5,503 nt of DNA from Candidatus Nomurabacteria bacterium (GCA_943350065.1 CALQZZ010000040.1:1-5503), one strand, 5' to 3'. Positions 1 through 5,161 are shown, counted from the first letter of the stretch. Notes: generated by a model not told the origin, from the letters alone. A program made the numbers and translations.

Positions 1-23
1 AAAAATCACCCCGGAGGGTGATT
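1..23 (-). terminator. Intrinsic terminator after the MTH1-like Nudix gene
   Basis: An 8-bp perfect stem (positions 4-11 pairing with 16-23) closes a 4-base loop. Read on the minus strand it is followed by a run of T (positions 5-1). It begins 3 bases after the TAA stop of the Nudix gene, so it should end that transcript. The window edge cuts the T run, so its full length is unknown. Confidence 0.75.
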
Positions 24-26
24 AAC

Positions 27-557
27 TTAAACAAGAAAATTAACTATTTTTATTATAGGTTCTCCTATTAATTTCTTTTGAAATGGACCATAATGAAAAG
101 TCGCTTCAATTTTTTTACCATCTAAAAGTATTGGCAGGAATAGCTTATCAGCAGGCATCATTTTTTTTAATGGTAAGTCGTGAATATGGAATAATGTCGG
201 TTTTAGCATCTCTTTAGTTTCTTTGATTTTACCTTTCCATTTTTCTGTAATATAAAAATGAACTCGGCATACAAAAGTAGTATTATCACTTTTTGTATTA
301 TGAAAATCAATAATAGCTACTTTTACCAAATTCTTCTGTAAGACTTTTACCTTACCTTCTTCTTTGGCTTCTCTGGTAGCTGTTTTTTTTTGAGTTTCTC
401 CTTTTTTAATTCCACCTCCTAAGCCGTTCCAGCAACCTTTGCCAATTTTGTCAGCTTTAATGCTGAGCCAAATTTTATTTGTTTTTTTGACCTTTAAATA
501 AAGAACTGTGGCTTCTATTAAAGTTTTCTCTTTTCTTTTCTTAAGTACCTTTTTCAT
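27..557 (-). CDS. Nudix hydrolase, MutT/MTH1-like (oxidised purine dNTP diphosphatase family)
   Basis: This 176-residue cytosolic protein has a Nudix fold. The family hydrolyses nucleoside diphosphate-X compounds, and the closest pattern I recognise is MTH1, which removes 8-oxo-dGTP from the nucleotide pool. The stretch WNGLGGGIKKGE (residues 43-54) matches the MTH1 substrate and Nudix region, including the MTH1 Asn33 equivalent (N44). The Nudix box continues to R62-E63 and the metal-binding E66-E67. Near residues 125-146 an LPL..MMPAD..FLPILL stretch matches the MTH1 region that holds the base-recognition residues. Three deviations stand out: the Nudix-box glycine after EE is lysine (K69), and the MTH1 Trp117 and Asp119 equivalents are Met134 and Ala136. 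Asp120 is kept as D137. I chose the ATG at 557. The longer frame would begin with TTG at 602, but that TTG abuts a perfect TATAAT, which is more likely the promoter. The upstream AAAG is only a weak ribosome-binding site. The family call is firm; the substrate is inferred. Confidence 0.85.
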   Translation of the reverse strand: MKKVLKKRKEKTLIEATVLYLKVKKTNKIWLSIKADKIGKGCWNGLGGGIKKGETQKKTATREAKEEGKVKVLQKNLVKVAIIDFHNTKSDNTTFVCRVHFYITEKWKGKIKETKEMLKPTLFHIHDLPLKKMMPADKLFLPILLDGKKIEATFHYGPFQKKLIGEPIIKIVNFLV

Positions 558-593
558 GATCTTTATATTTTTAAATAAGTATTTTCTTTGCTG

Positions 594-622
594 ATTATAC
601 AACCATTAAAATAAATAGCAAA
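594..622 (-). promoter_or_regulatory. Probable promoter of the MTH1-like Nudix gene
   Basis: A perfect TATAAT -10 box lies at 599-594 on the minus strand. With a 17-base spacer the -35 position reads TTTGCT (622-617), which matches TTGACA at only three positions, so that box is weak. Transcription would begin near 587, giving a leader of about 30 bases before the ATG at 557. The -35 position lies inside the thrS terminator hairpin, so the gene has its own start just downstream of where the thrS transcript should end. Confidence 0.5.
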
Positions 623-661
623 CAAAAAATCGAGGGTTAGCCTCGATTTTTTGTTTGCTAT
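615..661 (-). terminator. Intrinsic terminator of thrS (long perfect inverted repeat)
   Basis: Arms at 615-635 and 641-661 are perfectly complementary over 21 bp around a 5-base loop. The core is a CGAGG/CCTCG stem flanked by A and T runs, so on the minus strand it gives a GC stem followed by six T. The thrS stop codon (TAG, 660-658) lies in the first arm. Because of the symmetry the structure could also stop transcription coming from the other direction. Confidence 0.85.
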
Positions 662-2406
662 AGTTCTAAAGATTTTGAATTTATTTTCTCTAAAGTTTGA
701 TTTAAGAATTCTTCTGGAGAGATATTTTCTATTTTTGTATTATCTCGTTTTTCGATAGTCAGAGTGTTGGCATCCTTTTCTTTATCACCAATGACGATGA
801 CATAAGGTGTTTTGTTTGTCTTAGCATTACGAATTCTTTTGCCGAGACTTTCATTTGAATCATCGAGTTCGACTCTAACATCACTATTTTGGAATAAATC
901 AAAAACAGTCTTGGCATAATTTCCATGATTTTCTGCAGAGATTGGAATAATGGTGACTTGGGCAGGAGAGAGCCAAAGAGGGAAATTACCAGCAGTATGC
1001 TCGATCATCACACCCATAAATCTTTCGAGTGAACCAGAGATGGCACGATGAATAACAACTGGGCGTTCTTTTTTGCCTTCGTTATTCACAAAACTTAAAT
1101 CGAATCTTTCAGGAAGATTGAAATCACATTGTATTGTTGCTAGTTGCCACTCACGTCCGATAGCATCTTTAAACATGAAGTCTAATTTTGGTCCGTAAAA
1201 AGCCGCTTCATCTTTTGCTGGTTTATAAGGAAGGTTCTCTTCGATACAAACTTTTGTCAAAGCTGATTCTGCTTTGACCCAGACATCATCAGAACCTAAA
1301 TATTTTGTTTTATCATCTCCACGCAAAGAGAGTCGTACCCAATATCCATCAATTAGACCCATTGTAGTATAAAATTCTTTAATAATACCAACAATTGTTT
1401 TTATCTCATCTCCGATTTGATCACTAGTACAGAAAAGATGTCCATCATCTTGAGTGATAGATCGTACACGAGTCAATCCTCCTAATTGTCCAGATTTCTC
1501 ATCACGATAGACTGTCGCTGGTTCAAAATATCGTATTGGCATATTACGATAAGAGAATTGGTTGTCTGCAAAGATTTGCATATGGTGAGGACAATTCATA
1601 GGTTTTAAAATAAAGCTATCTTCTTTACCTTGAACTTTAAAAAGTTCATCACCAAATTTTACAGCATGTCCTGATGTTTCATAAAGTGCAAGCTTTGCTA
1701 TGTGTGGAGTCCAAACACGTAAATATCCTTTTTTAGAATGTAGTTTCCAAAGATAGTCTTCAATTTCTTTTCGGATAACCATTCCTTTTGGTTGCATTAG
1801 AGGAAGCCCCGGGCCGACAAGCGGTGAAATTGTAAAGAGTTTCATTTGTGGGCCTATGACTTTATGGTCTCTTTTTTTAGCTTCTTCACGTTGAGTAATA
1901 TAAGCTTCGAGCTCTTCTTTTGTTTCAAAAGCCAAGCCATAAATACGAGTCAGCATTTTATTCTTCTCGTCTCCACGCCAGTAAGCACCAGCGATACGGT
2001 CGAGCTTGAAACTATTGGGATTTATTTCTTTAGTATCTTCTACGTGCCCACCACGGCAAAGGTCAGTAAAATTACCAGCAGTATAAAAAGTAATTTGATC
2101 ACCTTTATTTACTATCTCTTCTATTAATTCTATTTTGTATTCATTATTTTTGAAAACTTCTTTAGCTTCAAAACCATCTTTTTTGACACCCTCAAAACCT
2201 TTCCAAGTTTTCAAAATTTCCTTCATTTTCTTTTCAATTTTTGGTAAGTCCTTATCTGAGATAGGGGAGGAGAATTCAAAGTCGTAATAAAAGCCGTCAT
2301 CGATAGCCGGACCGATAGTATTTTTTGTGTCTGGGTAAAGCTCTAAAATAGCGGCTGCCAAAAGGTGAGCCAACGAATGCCTTATATTGTGTAATTGTTC
2401 TTTCAT
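658..2406 (-). CDS. thrS: Threonyl-tRNA synthetase lacking the TGS domain
   Basis: ThrRS attaches threonine to tRNA-Thr in the cytosol and edits mischarged seryl-tRNA. This copy has 582 residues against about 640 in E. coli. Its first residues already align with the N2 editing domain, so the N-terminal TGS domain of about 60 residues is missing. Editing-site ligands are present: the HxxxH of RHSLAHLL (H10, H14) and CRGGH (C117, H121). The class II catalytic core has motif 2 (YRDEKSGQLGGLTRVR, about 300-315) and motif 3 (HRAISGSLERF, 453-463). The three zinc ligands that recognise threonine are C272 (in MNCPHH), H323 (in QDDGH) and H453. The anticodon-binding domain covers about 482-578. The ATG is preceded by AAGGA three bases upstream, which supports the start, and no longer in-frame start restoring a TGS domain was seen. 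The gene diverges from the 2545 gene and ends in a strong terminator, so it is probably monocistronic. Confidence 0.97.
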   Translation of the reverse strand: MKEQLHNIRHSLAHLLAAAILELYPDTKNTIGPAIDDGFYYDFEFSSPISDKDLPKIEKKMKEILKTWKGFEGVKKDGFEAKEVFKNNEYKIELIEEIVNKGDQITFYTAGNFTDLCRGGHVEDTKEINPNSFKLDRIAGAYWRGDEKNKMLTRIYGLAFETKEELEAYITQREEAKKRDHKVIGPQMKLFTISPLVGPGLPLMQPKGMVIRKEIEDYLWKLHSKKGYLRVWTPHIAKLALYETSGHAVKFGDELFKVQGKEDSFILKPMNCPHHMQIFADNQFSYRNMPIRYFEPATVYRDEKSGQLGGLTRVRSITQDDGHLFCTSDQIGDEIKTIVGIIKEFYTTMGLIDGYWVRLSLRGDDKTKYLGSDDVWVKAESALTKVCIEENLPYKPAKDEAAFYGPKLDFMFKDAIGREWQLATIQCDFNLPERFDLSFVNNEGKKERPVVIHRAISGSLERFMGVMIEHTAGNFPLWLSPAQVTIIPISAENHGNYAKTVFDLFQNSDVRVELDDSNESLGKRIRNAKTNKTPYVIVIGDKEKDANTLTIEKRDNTKIENISPEEFLNQTLEKINSKSLEL

Positions 2407-2447
2407 ATATCCTTATATATTAGCATTTTTAAGGCTATTTTATCTAC

Positions 2448-2476
2448 TTGACATTTAAATTTAGATATGATACACT
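2448..2476 (+). promoter_or_regulatory. Extended -10 promoter of the 2545 Nudix-like gene
   Basis: A perfect TTGACA (2448-2453) is followed after 17 bases by TACACT (2471-2476), with a TG extended -10 element at 2468-2469. Transcription would begin near 2483 and give a leader of about 60 bases. A second candidate, TATAAT at 2476-2481, lies 22 bases from the TTGACA, which is too far for the same -35 box. Confidence 0.65.
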
Positions 2477-2495
2477 ATAATCGATAGTCTGGAAA
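2467..2495 (-). promoter_or_regulatory. Possible thrS promoter
   Basis: On the minus strand TTTCCA (2495-2490) and TATCAT (2472-2467) are separated by 17 bases. They match the consensus at four and five of six positions. Transcription would start near 2460, giving a leader of about 54 bases. The -10 box overlaps that of the divergent promoter by two bases. The region is AT-rich, so chance matches are likely and this call is tentative. I saw no T-box-like leader. Confidence 0.35.
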
Positions 2496-2524
2496 TCGCC
2501 GAAGATCTCTGACAAAAAAATAAA

Positions 2525-2543
2525 TCCTTTAAATATATAAGGA
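2525..2543 (+). promoter_or_regulatory. Possible hairpin masking the ribosome-binding site of the 2545 gene
   Basis: TCCTT at 2525-2529 is complementary to the AAGGA Shine-Dalgarno at 2539-2543, across a 9-base AT-only loop. In the mRNA this 5-bp stem could hide the ribosome-binding site. The stem is short and would be weak, so a regulatory role is only a possibility. Confidence 0.3.
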
Positions 2544-2544
2544 A

Positions 2545-3168
2545 ATGGCAAAACCGCTAAATTACAATGCCTGCGTTATTTCAAGAACAGTAGGTTTTTA
2601 TGAAACACGAATAGTTCGTGATCGTTCAAAATTTCCACCAAAGGTTATCCAAATTAAAATACCTGGAGGTATGGAAGAAAAGTATGACAGTAATCCTGTT
2701 GAGTGGAATTCAAAGTTGAGAGATTGGCTGACCTTAGCTCTCTTTTCAGAAGAGCAAATTTCAGTAATTTGTTACTTTGAAAAAAAACTTATTGAAAAGG
2801 GTACTCCTCGTACTCAGCAGGAATATGGAGCAATTCGTGAGCAGTTAGAAGAGACAGGAATCTATGTTTTTAAAATTAAGCATTTATTCTATCATCTTCA
2901 ACCGGCTAAATACGAAACAGACGGTACTACTGCTGTGCACAAGAATTGGTTCTTCGGAGAAGAATATATTTTACCCCTTAAGGGTGATAAAAAATTCATT
3001 TCCCCAGATAGGGACGTAGAAGGTGCTGCATGGGTCTGCGTAGAAGAGTTACTAACTAAAGGGGTTAGTAATTGTCAGAAAATTATTTCTTCTCATTATG
3101 ATGCTTTAAAAGCATCTTTTGAAAGAAAGCAAATCTCAAAAGAGATTACTGTAGCTGATATGCTGTAG
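2545..3168 (+). CDS. Nudix-like protein with an interrupted Nudix box
   Basis: This 207-residue protein has no signal peptide or membrane segment. Two parts resemble a Nudix hydrolase. KIPGG (residues 38-42) looks like the strand entering the Nudix loop. AIREQLEETGI (96-106) matches the REUxEExGU half of the box exactly, with the metal-binding glutamates E102 and E103. In an ordinary box about 13 residues separate G from R; here about 55 separate G42 from R98, suggesting an insertion of roughly 42 residues. No glutamate sits at the normal spacing before R98; the nearest is E93. The later part, including EEYILPL and DVEGAAWVCVEELL (157-170), fits the closing strands and helix of the fold. The start follows AAGGA by one base, and an in-frame stop 15 bases upstream (2530-2532) rules out a much longer protein. 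A promoter and terminator bracket the gene, so it is probably transcribed alone. I do not recognise a specific family or substrate. It may be an active enzyme with an elaborated loop or a Nudix-fold binding protein. Confidence 0.8.
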   Translation: MAKPLNYNACVISRTVGFYETRIVRDRSKFPPKVIQIKIPGGMEEKYDSNPVEWNSKLRDWLTLALFSEEQISVICYFEKKLIEKGTPRTQQEYGAIREQLEETGIYVFKIKHLFYHLQPAKYETDGTTAVHKNWFFGEEYILPLKGDKKFISPDRDVEGAAWVCVEELLTKGVSNCQKIISSHYDALKASFERKQISKEITVADML

Positions 3169-3175
3169 TAACGAC

Positions 3176-3225
3176 AAACACAAGATAACTATTCGATAAT
3201 ATCGAAAAAGTGTCTTGTGTTTTTT
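3176..3225 (+). terminator. Intrinsic terminator of the 2545 gene
   Basis: A 10-bp perfect stem (3176-3185 with 3213-3222) can extend inwards by a G-U and an A-U pair. A second small hairpin sits inside it (3192-3197 with 3201-3206, 3-base loop). A run of six T (3220-3225) overlaps the end of the stem. It lies 8 bases after the tandem TAG-TAA stops, so it should isolate this gene from rpmF. Confidence 0.8.
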
Positions 3226-3228
3226 AAT

Positions 3229-3256
3229 TTGCATTTTTTATTGATTATGATACTAT
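3229..3256 (+). promoter_or_regulatory. Extended -10 promoter of rpmF and the genes after it
   Basis: TTGCAT (3229-3234), a 16-base spacer and TACTAT (3251-3256) form a recognisable promoter, with a TG extended -10 element at 3248-3249. It resembles the promoter at 2448 in its TGATAC core. A start 6-8 bases after the -10 box falls at about 3262-3264, almost on the rpmF ATG at 3266, which implies a leaderless or nearly leaderless message. It is the only clear promoter before rpmF, nusB, rnc and smc. Confidence 0.6.
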
Positions 3257-3265
3257 ATAACCATT

Positions 3266-3490
3266 ATGGTAGTACGAATGAGACATACAAAATCACATAC
3301 AGCGAACAGACGTTCACATCATGCTCTTAAATCAAAGAGCTTTGTAAAGTGTACAAATTGTACAGCTTTAAAGATGGCGCACACTGTTTGTAAAGCTTGT
3401 GGTTTTTATAATGGAAAAAAGGTTTTAGACTTGGTTAAAAAGATAGAAAAGAAACAAGCTAAAGCAAAGGCTAAGACAGCAAGTAAGTAA
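3266..3490 (+). CDS. rpmF: Large-subunit ribosomal protein bL32
   Basis: L32 is a small basic protein of the 50S subunit. This 74-residue copy begins MVVRMRHTKSHTANRRSHHA, the Parcubacteria-like form of the conserved RNA-binding N-terminus. It carries a zinc ribbon made of two CxxC pairs, C29/C32 and C42/C45, so it is the zinc-binding form. The tail after about residue 57 is rich in lysine and alanine. No Shine-Dalgarno precedes the ATG at 3266, nor the alternative ATG at 3278 (residue 5). The first was chosen because the MVVRMRHT beginning is familiar in this group. It is the first gene of the rightward row and lies 46 bases before the NusB fusion. Confidence 0.94.
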   Translation: MVVRMRHTKSHTANRRSHHALKSKSFVKCTNCTALKMAHTVCKACGFYNGKKVLDLVKKIEKKQAKAKAKTASK

Positions 3491-3513
3491 GCCCTAGGTT
3501 TAAAACCTAGAGC
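3491..3513 (+). other. Hairpin between rpmF and nusB, possible weak terminator
   Basis: Immediately after the rpmF TAA, CTAGGT (3494-3499) pairs with ACCTAG (3505-3510) around a 5-base loop. Two further G-C pairs lie outside one mismatch. The following sequence is AT-rich but lacks a pure T run, so it is a poor terminator. It could lower transcription into nusB or protect the rpmF 3' end. A TATAAT at 3516-3521 follows, but no -35 box was found at the right distance. Confidence 0.4.
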
Positions 3514-3536
3514 TATATAATTTTAAATTTAATTTT

Positions 3537-4439
3537 ATGGCAAACAGGCACCTTTCCAGATCAATAGTCCTTCAAACACTTTTCGAGTGGGATTTTAACG
3601 GTGCTAAAACTAATGAAATAAAAGAATCACTCGAACGTAATTTACGAGAATTTGGTCCTGGACTAGAAGATGATGATTTTGTTATTGCCCTCACAGAACA
3701 AATATTAGAAAAACGTACAGTGATCGATGAGATCATTCAAAAAGCTGCGCCTGAATGGCCGATTGATAAAATTTCTATTATAGATCGAAATATTTTAAGA
3801 ATCGGTTTGACCGAGCTTCTTTTTGGTGATCGTACTCAAGTTCCACCTAAAGTCGCTATCAATGAGTCTATTGAATTAGCAAAAACTTTCGGTGGAGAAA
3901 ATTCTAGTAAATTTATCAATGGAGTTCTTGGTGCTGTCTACAAAGAAATCGGTGAACCTGGCAAAGATGATGTTAGTAAGAAAAAGAAAAGTAATGAGCC
4001 AGTAGACAAGAGTACTTTACCTGTCGAGAGAAAGGCTGGAGCTATCGTCTATGCTTTCCGAGATGGTCAAATCAATATGGCTTTTGTTCATGATGTTTTT
4101 GGTTATTGGACCCTCTCAAAAGGAGGTGTTGAGGTTGGTGAGACTGATGAGGAGGCTACTATTCGTGAATTGAAAGAAGAAATCGGTCTTGATATTGAAG
4201 TCGTCGCCAAGCTCGGAGAAAATGAATATGTCGCCTCACATCCTGTCGATGGTAAGATTTTAAAAAAGGTTACTTATTTCTTGGCTAAAAGTGAGTATCG
4301 AGAATTGATTCTCGAAAGTTCAGGAGGGCTCGATGGTGCAAGATGGTTTACATTGGCCGAGATTCCAGAGCTTAAAATTTATAATGATATCGTCCCACTG
4401 ATAACTAAAGCAGTTGAAATTATCAGTAAAGGAGAGTAA
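3537..4439 (+). CDS. nusB: NusB antitermination factor fused to a C-terminal Nudix hydrolase domain
   Basis: This single 300-residue frame joins two domains. Residues 1 to about 138 are NusB, which with S10 (NusE) binds boxA RNA and helps RNA polymerase read through rRNA operons. Its signatures are NRHLSRSIVLQTLFEWDF at the start, the D-x-N-I-L-R-I-G-L-T-E-L-L region (83-95), and VPPKVAINE with SSKFINGVLGAV (102-134). Ordinary NusB ends about there. A charged, lysine-rich linker (about 140-165) follows, then a Nudix domain (about 166-300) with a complete box: GGVEVGE (196-202), R210-E211 and E214-E215-I-G-L. The preceding WTLSKGG resembles the WTxPKG of diadenosine tetraphosphate (Ap4A) hydrolase-type Nudix proteins, so a dinucleoside polyphosphate or mRNA-cap-like substrate is possible but unproven. 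No Shine-Dalgarno precedes the ATG, where NusB homology begins. The gene lies 46 bases after rpmF and 8 bases before rnc. The two domain calls are firm; the joint function is unknown. Confidence 0.92.
   Translation: MANRHLSRSIVLQTLFEWDFNGAKTNEIKESLERNLREFGPGLEDDDFVIALTEQILEKRTVIDEIIQKAAPEWPIDKISIIDRNILRIGLTELLFGDRTQVPPKVAINESIELAKTFGGENSSKFINGVLGAVYKEIGEPGKDDVSKKKKSNEPVDKSTLPVERKAGAIVYAFRDGQINMAFVHDVFGYWTLSKGGVEVGETDEEATIRELKEEIGLDIEVVAKLGENEYVASHPVDGKILKKVTYFLAKSEYRELILESSGGLDGARWFTLAEIPELKIYNDIVPLITKAVEIISKGE
4428..4434 (+). promoter_or_regulatory. Ribosome-binding site of rnc inside the end of nusB
   Basis: AAAGGAG, the best Shine-Dalgarno match in the window, overlaps the last codons of the NusB fusion. 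It ends 13 bases before the rnc ATG, longer than the usual 5-9. The placement suggests translational coupling between the two genes. Confidence 0.55.
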
Positions 4440-4447
4440 TAAAAAAT

Positions 4448-5143
4448 ATGATAAATTTTTCAGAATTCGAAAAAAAAACAGGAATAATTTTTAAAGACAA
4501 GGATTTATTAAAACAGGCTTTTATACATCGTTCATATATTAATGAAAATACAAATACTAATTCGTCTCACAATGAACGGTTGGAATTTTTAGGTGATGCT
4601 GTTCTAGAGCTCGTCGTGACAGATTATTTATATAGGAAATATCCATCTCATAATGAAGGGGAGCTCACTGCTCTTCGCTCGGCTCTCGTGAATGCAATTA
4701 TTATTTCTGAAGTAGCCTCAGAGTCTGGAATGAATGATTATCTTTTGTTATCAAAAGGTGAGTCAAAAGATATGGGTAAGGCTAGACAATACATATTGGC
4801 AAATACTTATGAAGCATATGTGGGTGCTGTCTATATGGACTCTGGCTATGAGAATGCAGAAAAGTTTATCACAGAATCATTACTTCCACATACTGATGAA
4901 ATAGTTAACAAAAAACTTTGGCGTGATGCAAAATCTCTCGTCCAAGAAAAATCTCAAGAATTTTTTAATGTGACTCCAGCTTATAAGGTCATGAGTGAAT
5001 CAGGACCCGATCATGATAAACATTTTAATGTCGGTATATATTTTGGTGTTGATTTGATAGCTGAAGGAAAAGGAAAATCAAAACAAGAAGCCGAACAAAA
5101 GGCAGCAGGCGAAGCTCTCAAAGTTAAAAATTGGTTAGATTAG
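4448..5143 (+). CDS. rnc: Ribonuclease III
   Basis: RNase III cuts double-stranded RNA, notably to release 16S and 23S rRNA precursors. At 231 residues it has normal family length (E. coli 226). The catalytic domain (about 1-150) contains the signature HNERLEFLGDAVLELV (41-56), giving E43, E46 and D50 as the equivalents of E. coli E38, E41 and D45. The second metal-binding segment reads ANTYEAYVGAVYMD (118-131). Here E122 matches the essential E117, but N119 stands where E. coli has D114. The double-stranded RNA-binding domain follows (about 158-229), ending in the usual KSKQEAEQKAAGEAL helix. The gene starts 8 bases after nusB and ends 18 bases before the preferred smc start. Its place beside nusB puts two rRNA-maturation functions together. 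Despite the D-to-N change I expect an active enzyme, because the equivalent aspartate is not the most critical ligand and the rest of the site is intact. Confidence 0.96.
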   Translation: MINFSEFEKKTGIIFKDKDLLKQAFIHRSYINENTNTNSSHNERLEFLGDAVLELVVTDYLYRKYPSHNEGELTALRSALVNAIIISEVASESGMNDYLLLSKGESKDMGKARQYILANTYEAYVGAVYMDSGYENAEKFITESLLPHTDEIVNKKLWRDAKSLVQEKSQEFFNVTPAYKVMSESGPDHDKHFNVGIYFGVDLIAEGKGKSKQEAEQKAAGEALKVKNWLD

Positions 5144-5161
5144 TTTTTATTTTTTATGATA

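Larger units (their letters stand above)
2410..2543. repeat. 12-base inverted pair of ribosome-binding leaders
   Basis: The 12-mer AATATATAAGGA occurs on the minus strand at 2421-2410, directly before thrS, and on the plus strand at 2532-2543, directly before the 2545 gene. Each copy carries an AAGGA Shine-Dalgarno core. The core is 3 bases from the thrS ATG and 1 base from the other ATG, both closer than usual. The repeat may simply be a favoured ribosome-binding sequence in an AT-rich genome. Confidence 0.6.

Noticed and set aside
558..602. Fifteen-residue N-terminal extension of the MTH1-like protein starting at TTG
   Set aside because: The TTG abuts a perfect TATAAT, there is no ribosome-binding site before it, and the extension adds nothing recognisable. 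The ATG at 557 is preferred.
1846..2127. 93-codon open frame on the plus strand
   Set aside because: It lies wholly antisense to thrS, inside the well-conserved editing-domain region, and its phenylalanine-rich product resembles no known protein. It is a shadow of thrS.
2407..2544. T-box or other riboswitch controlling thrS
   Set aside because: The 138-base divergent region shows no T-box-like stems, no antiterminator and no T-rich terminator before thrS.
3516..3521. TATAAT as a separate nusB promoter
   Set aside because: No -35 match lies 16-18 bases upstream; that position falls in the rpmF-nusB hairpin. A lone TATAAT is common in such AT-rich spacers.
5144..5155. T-rich run after rnc as a terminator
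   Set aside because: No stem precedes it within the rnc end, and smc follows immediately in the same direction, so it reads as an AT-rich gap within the operon.
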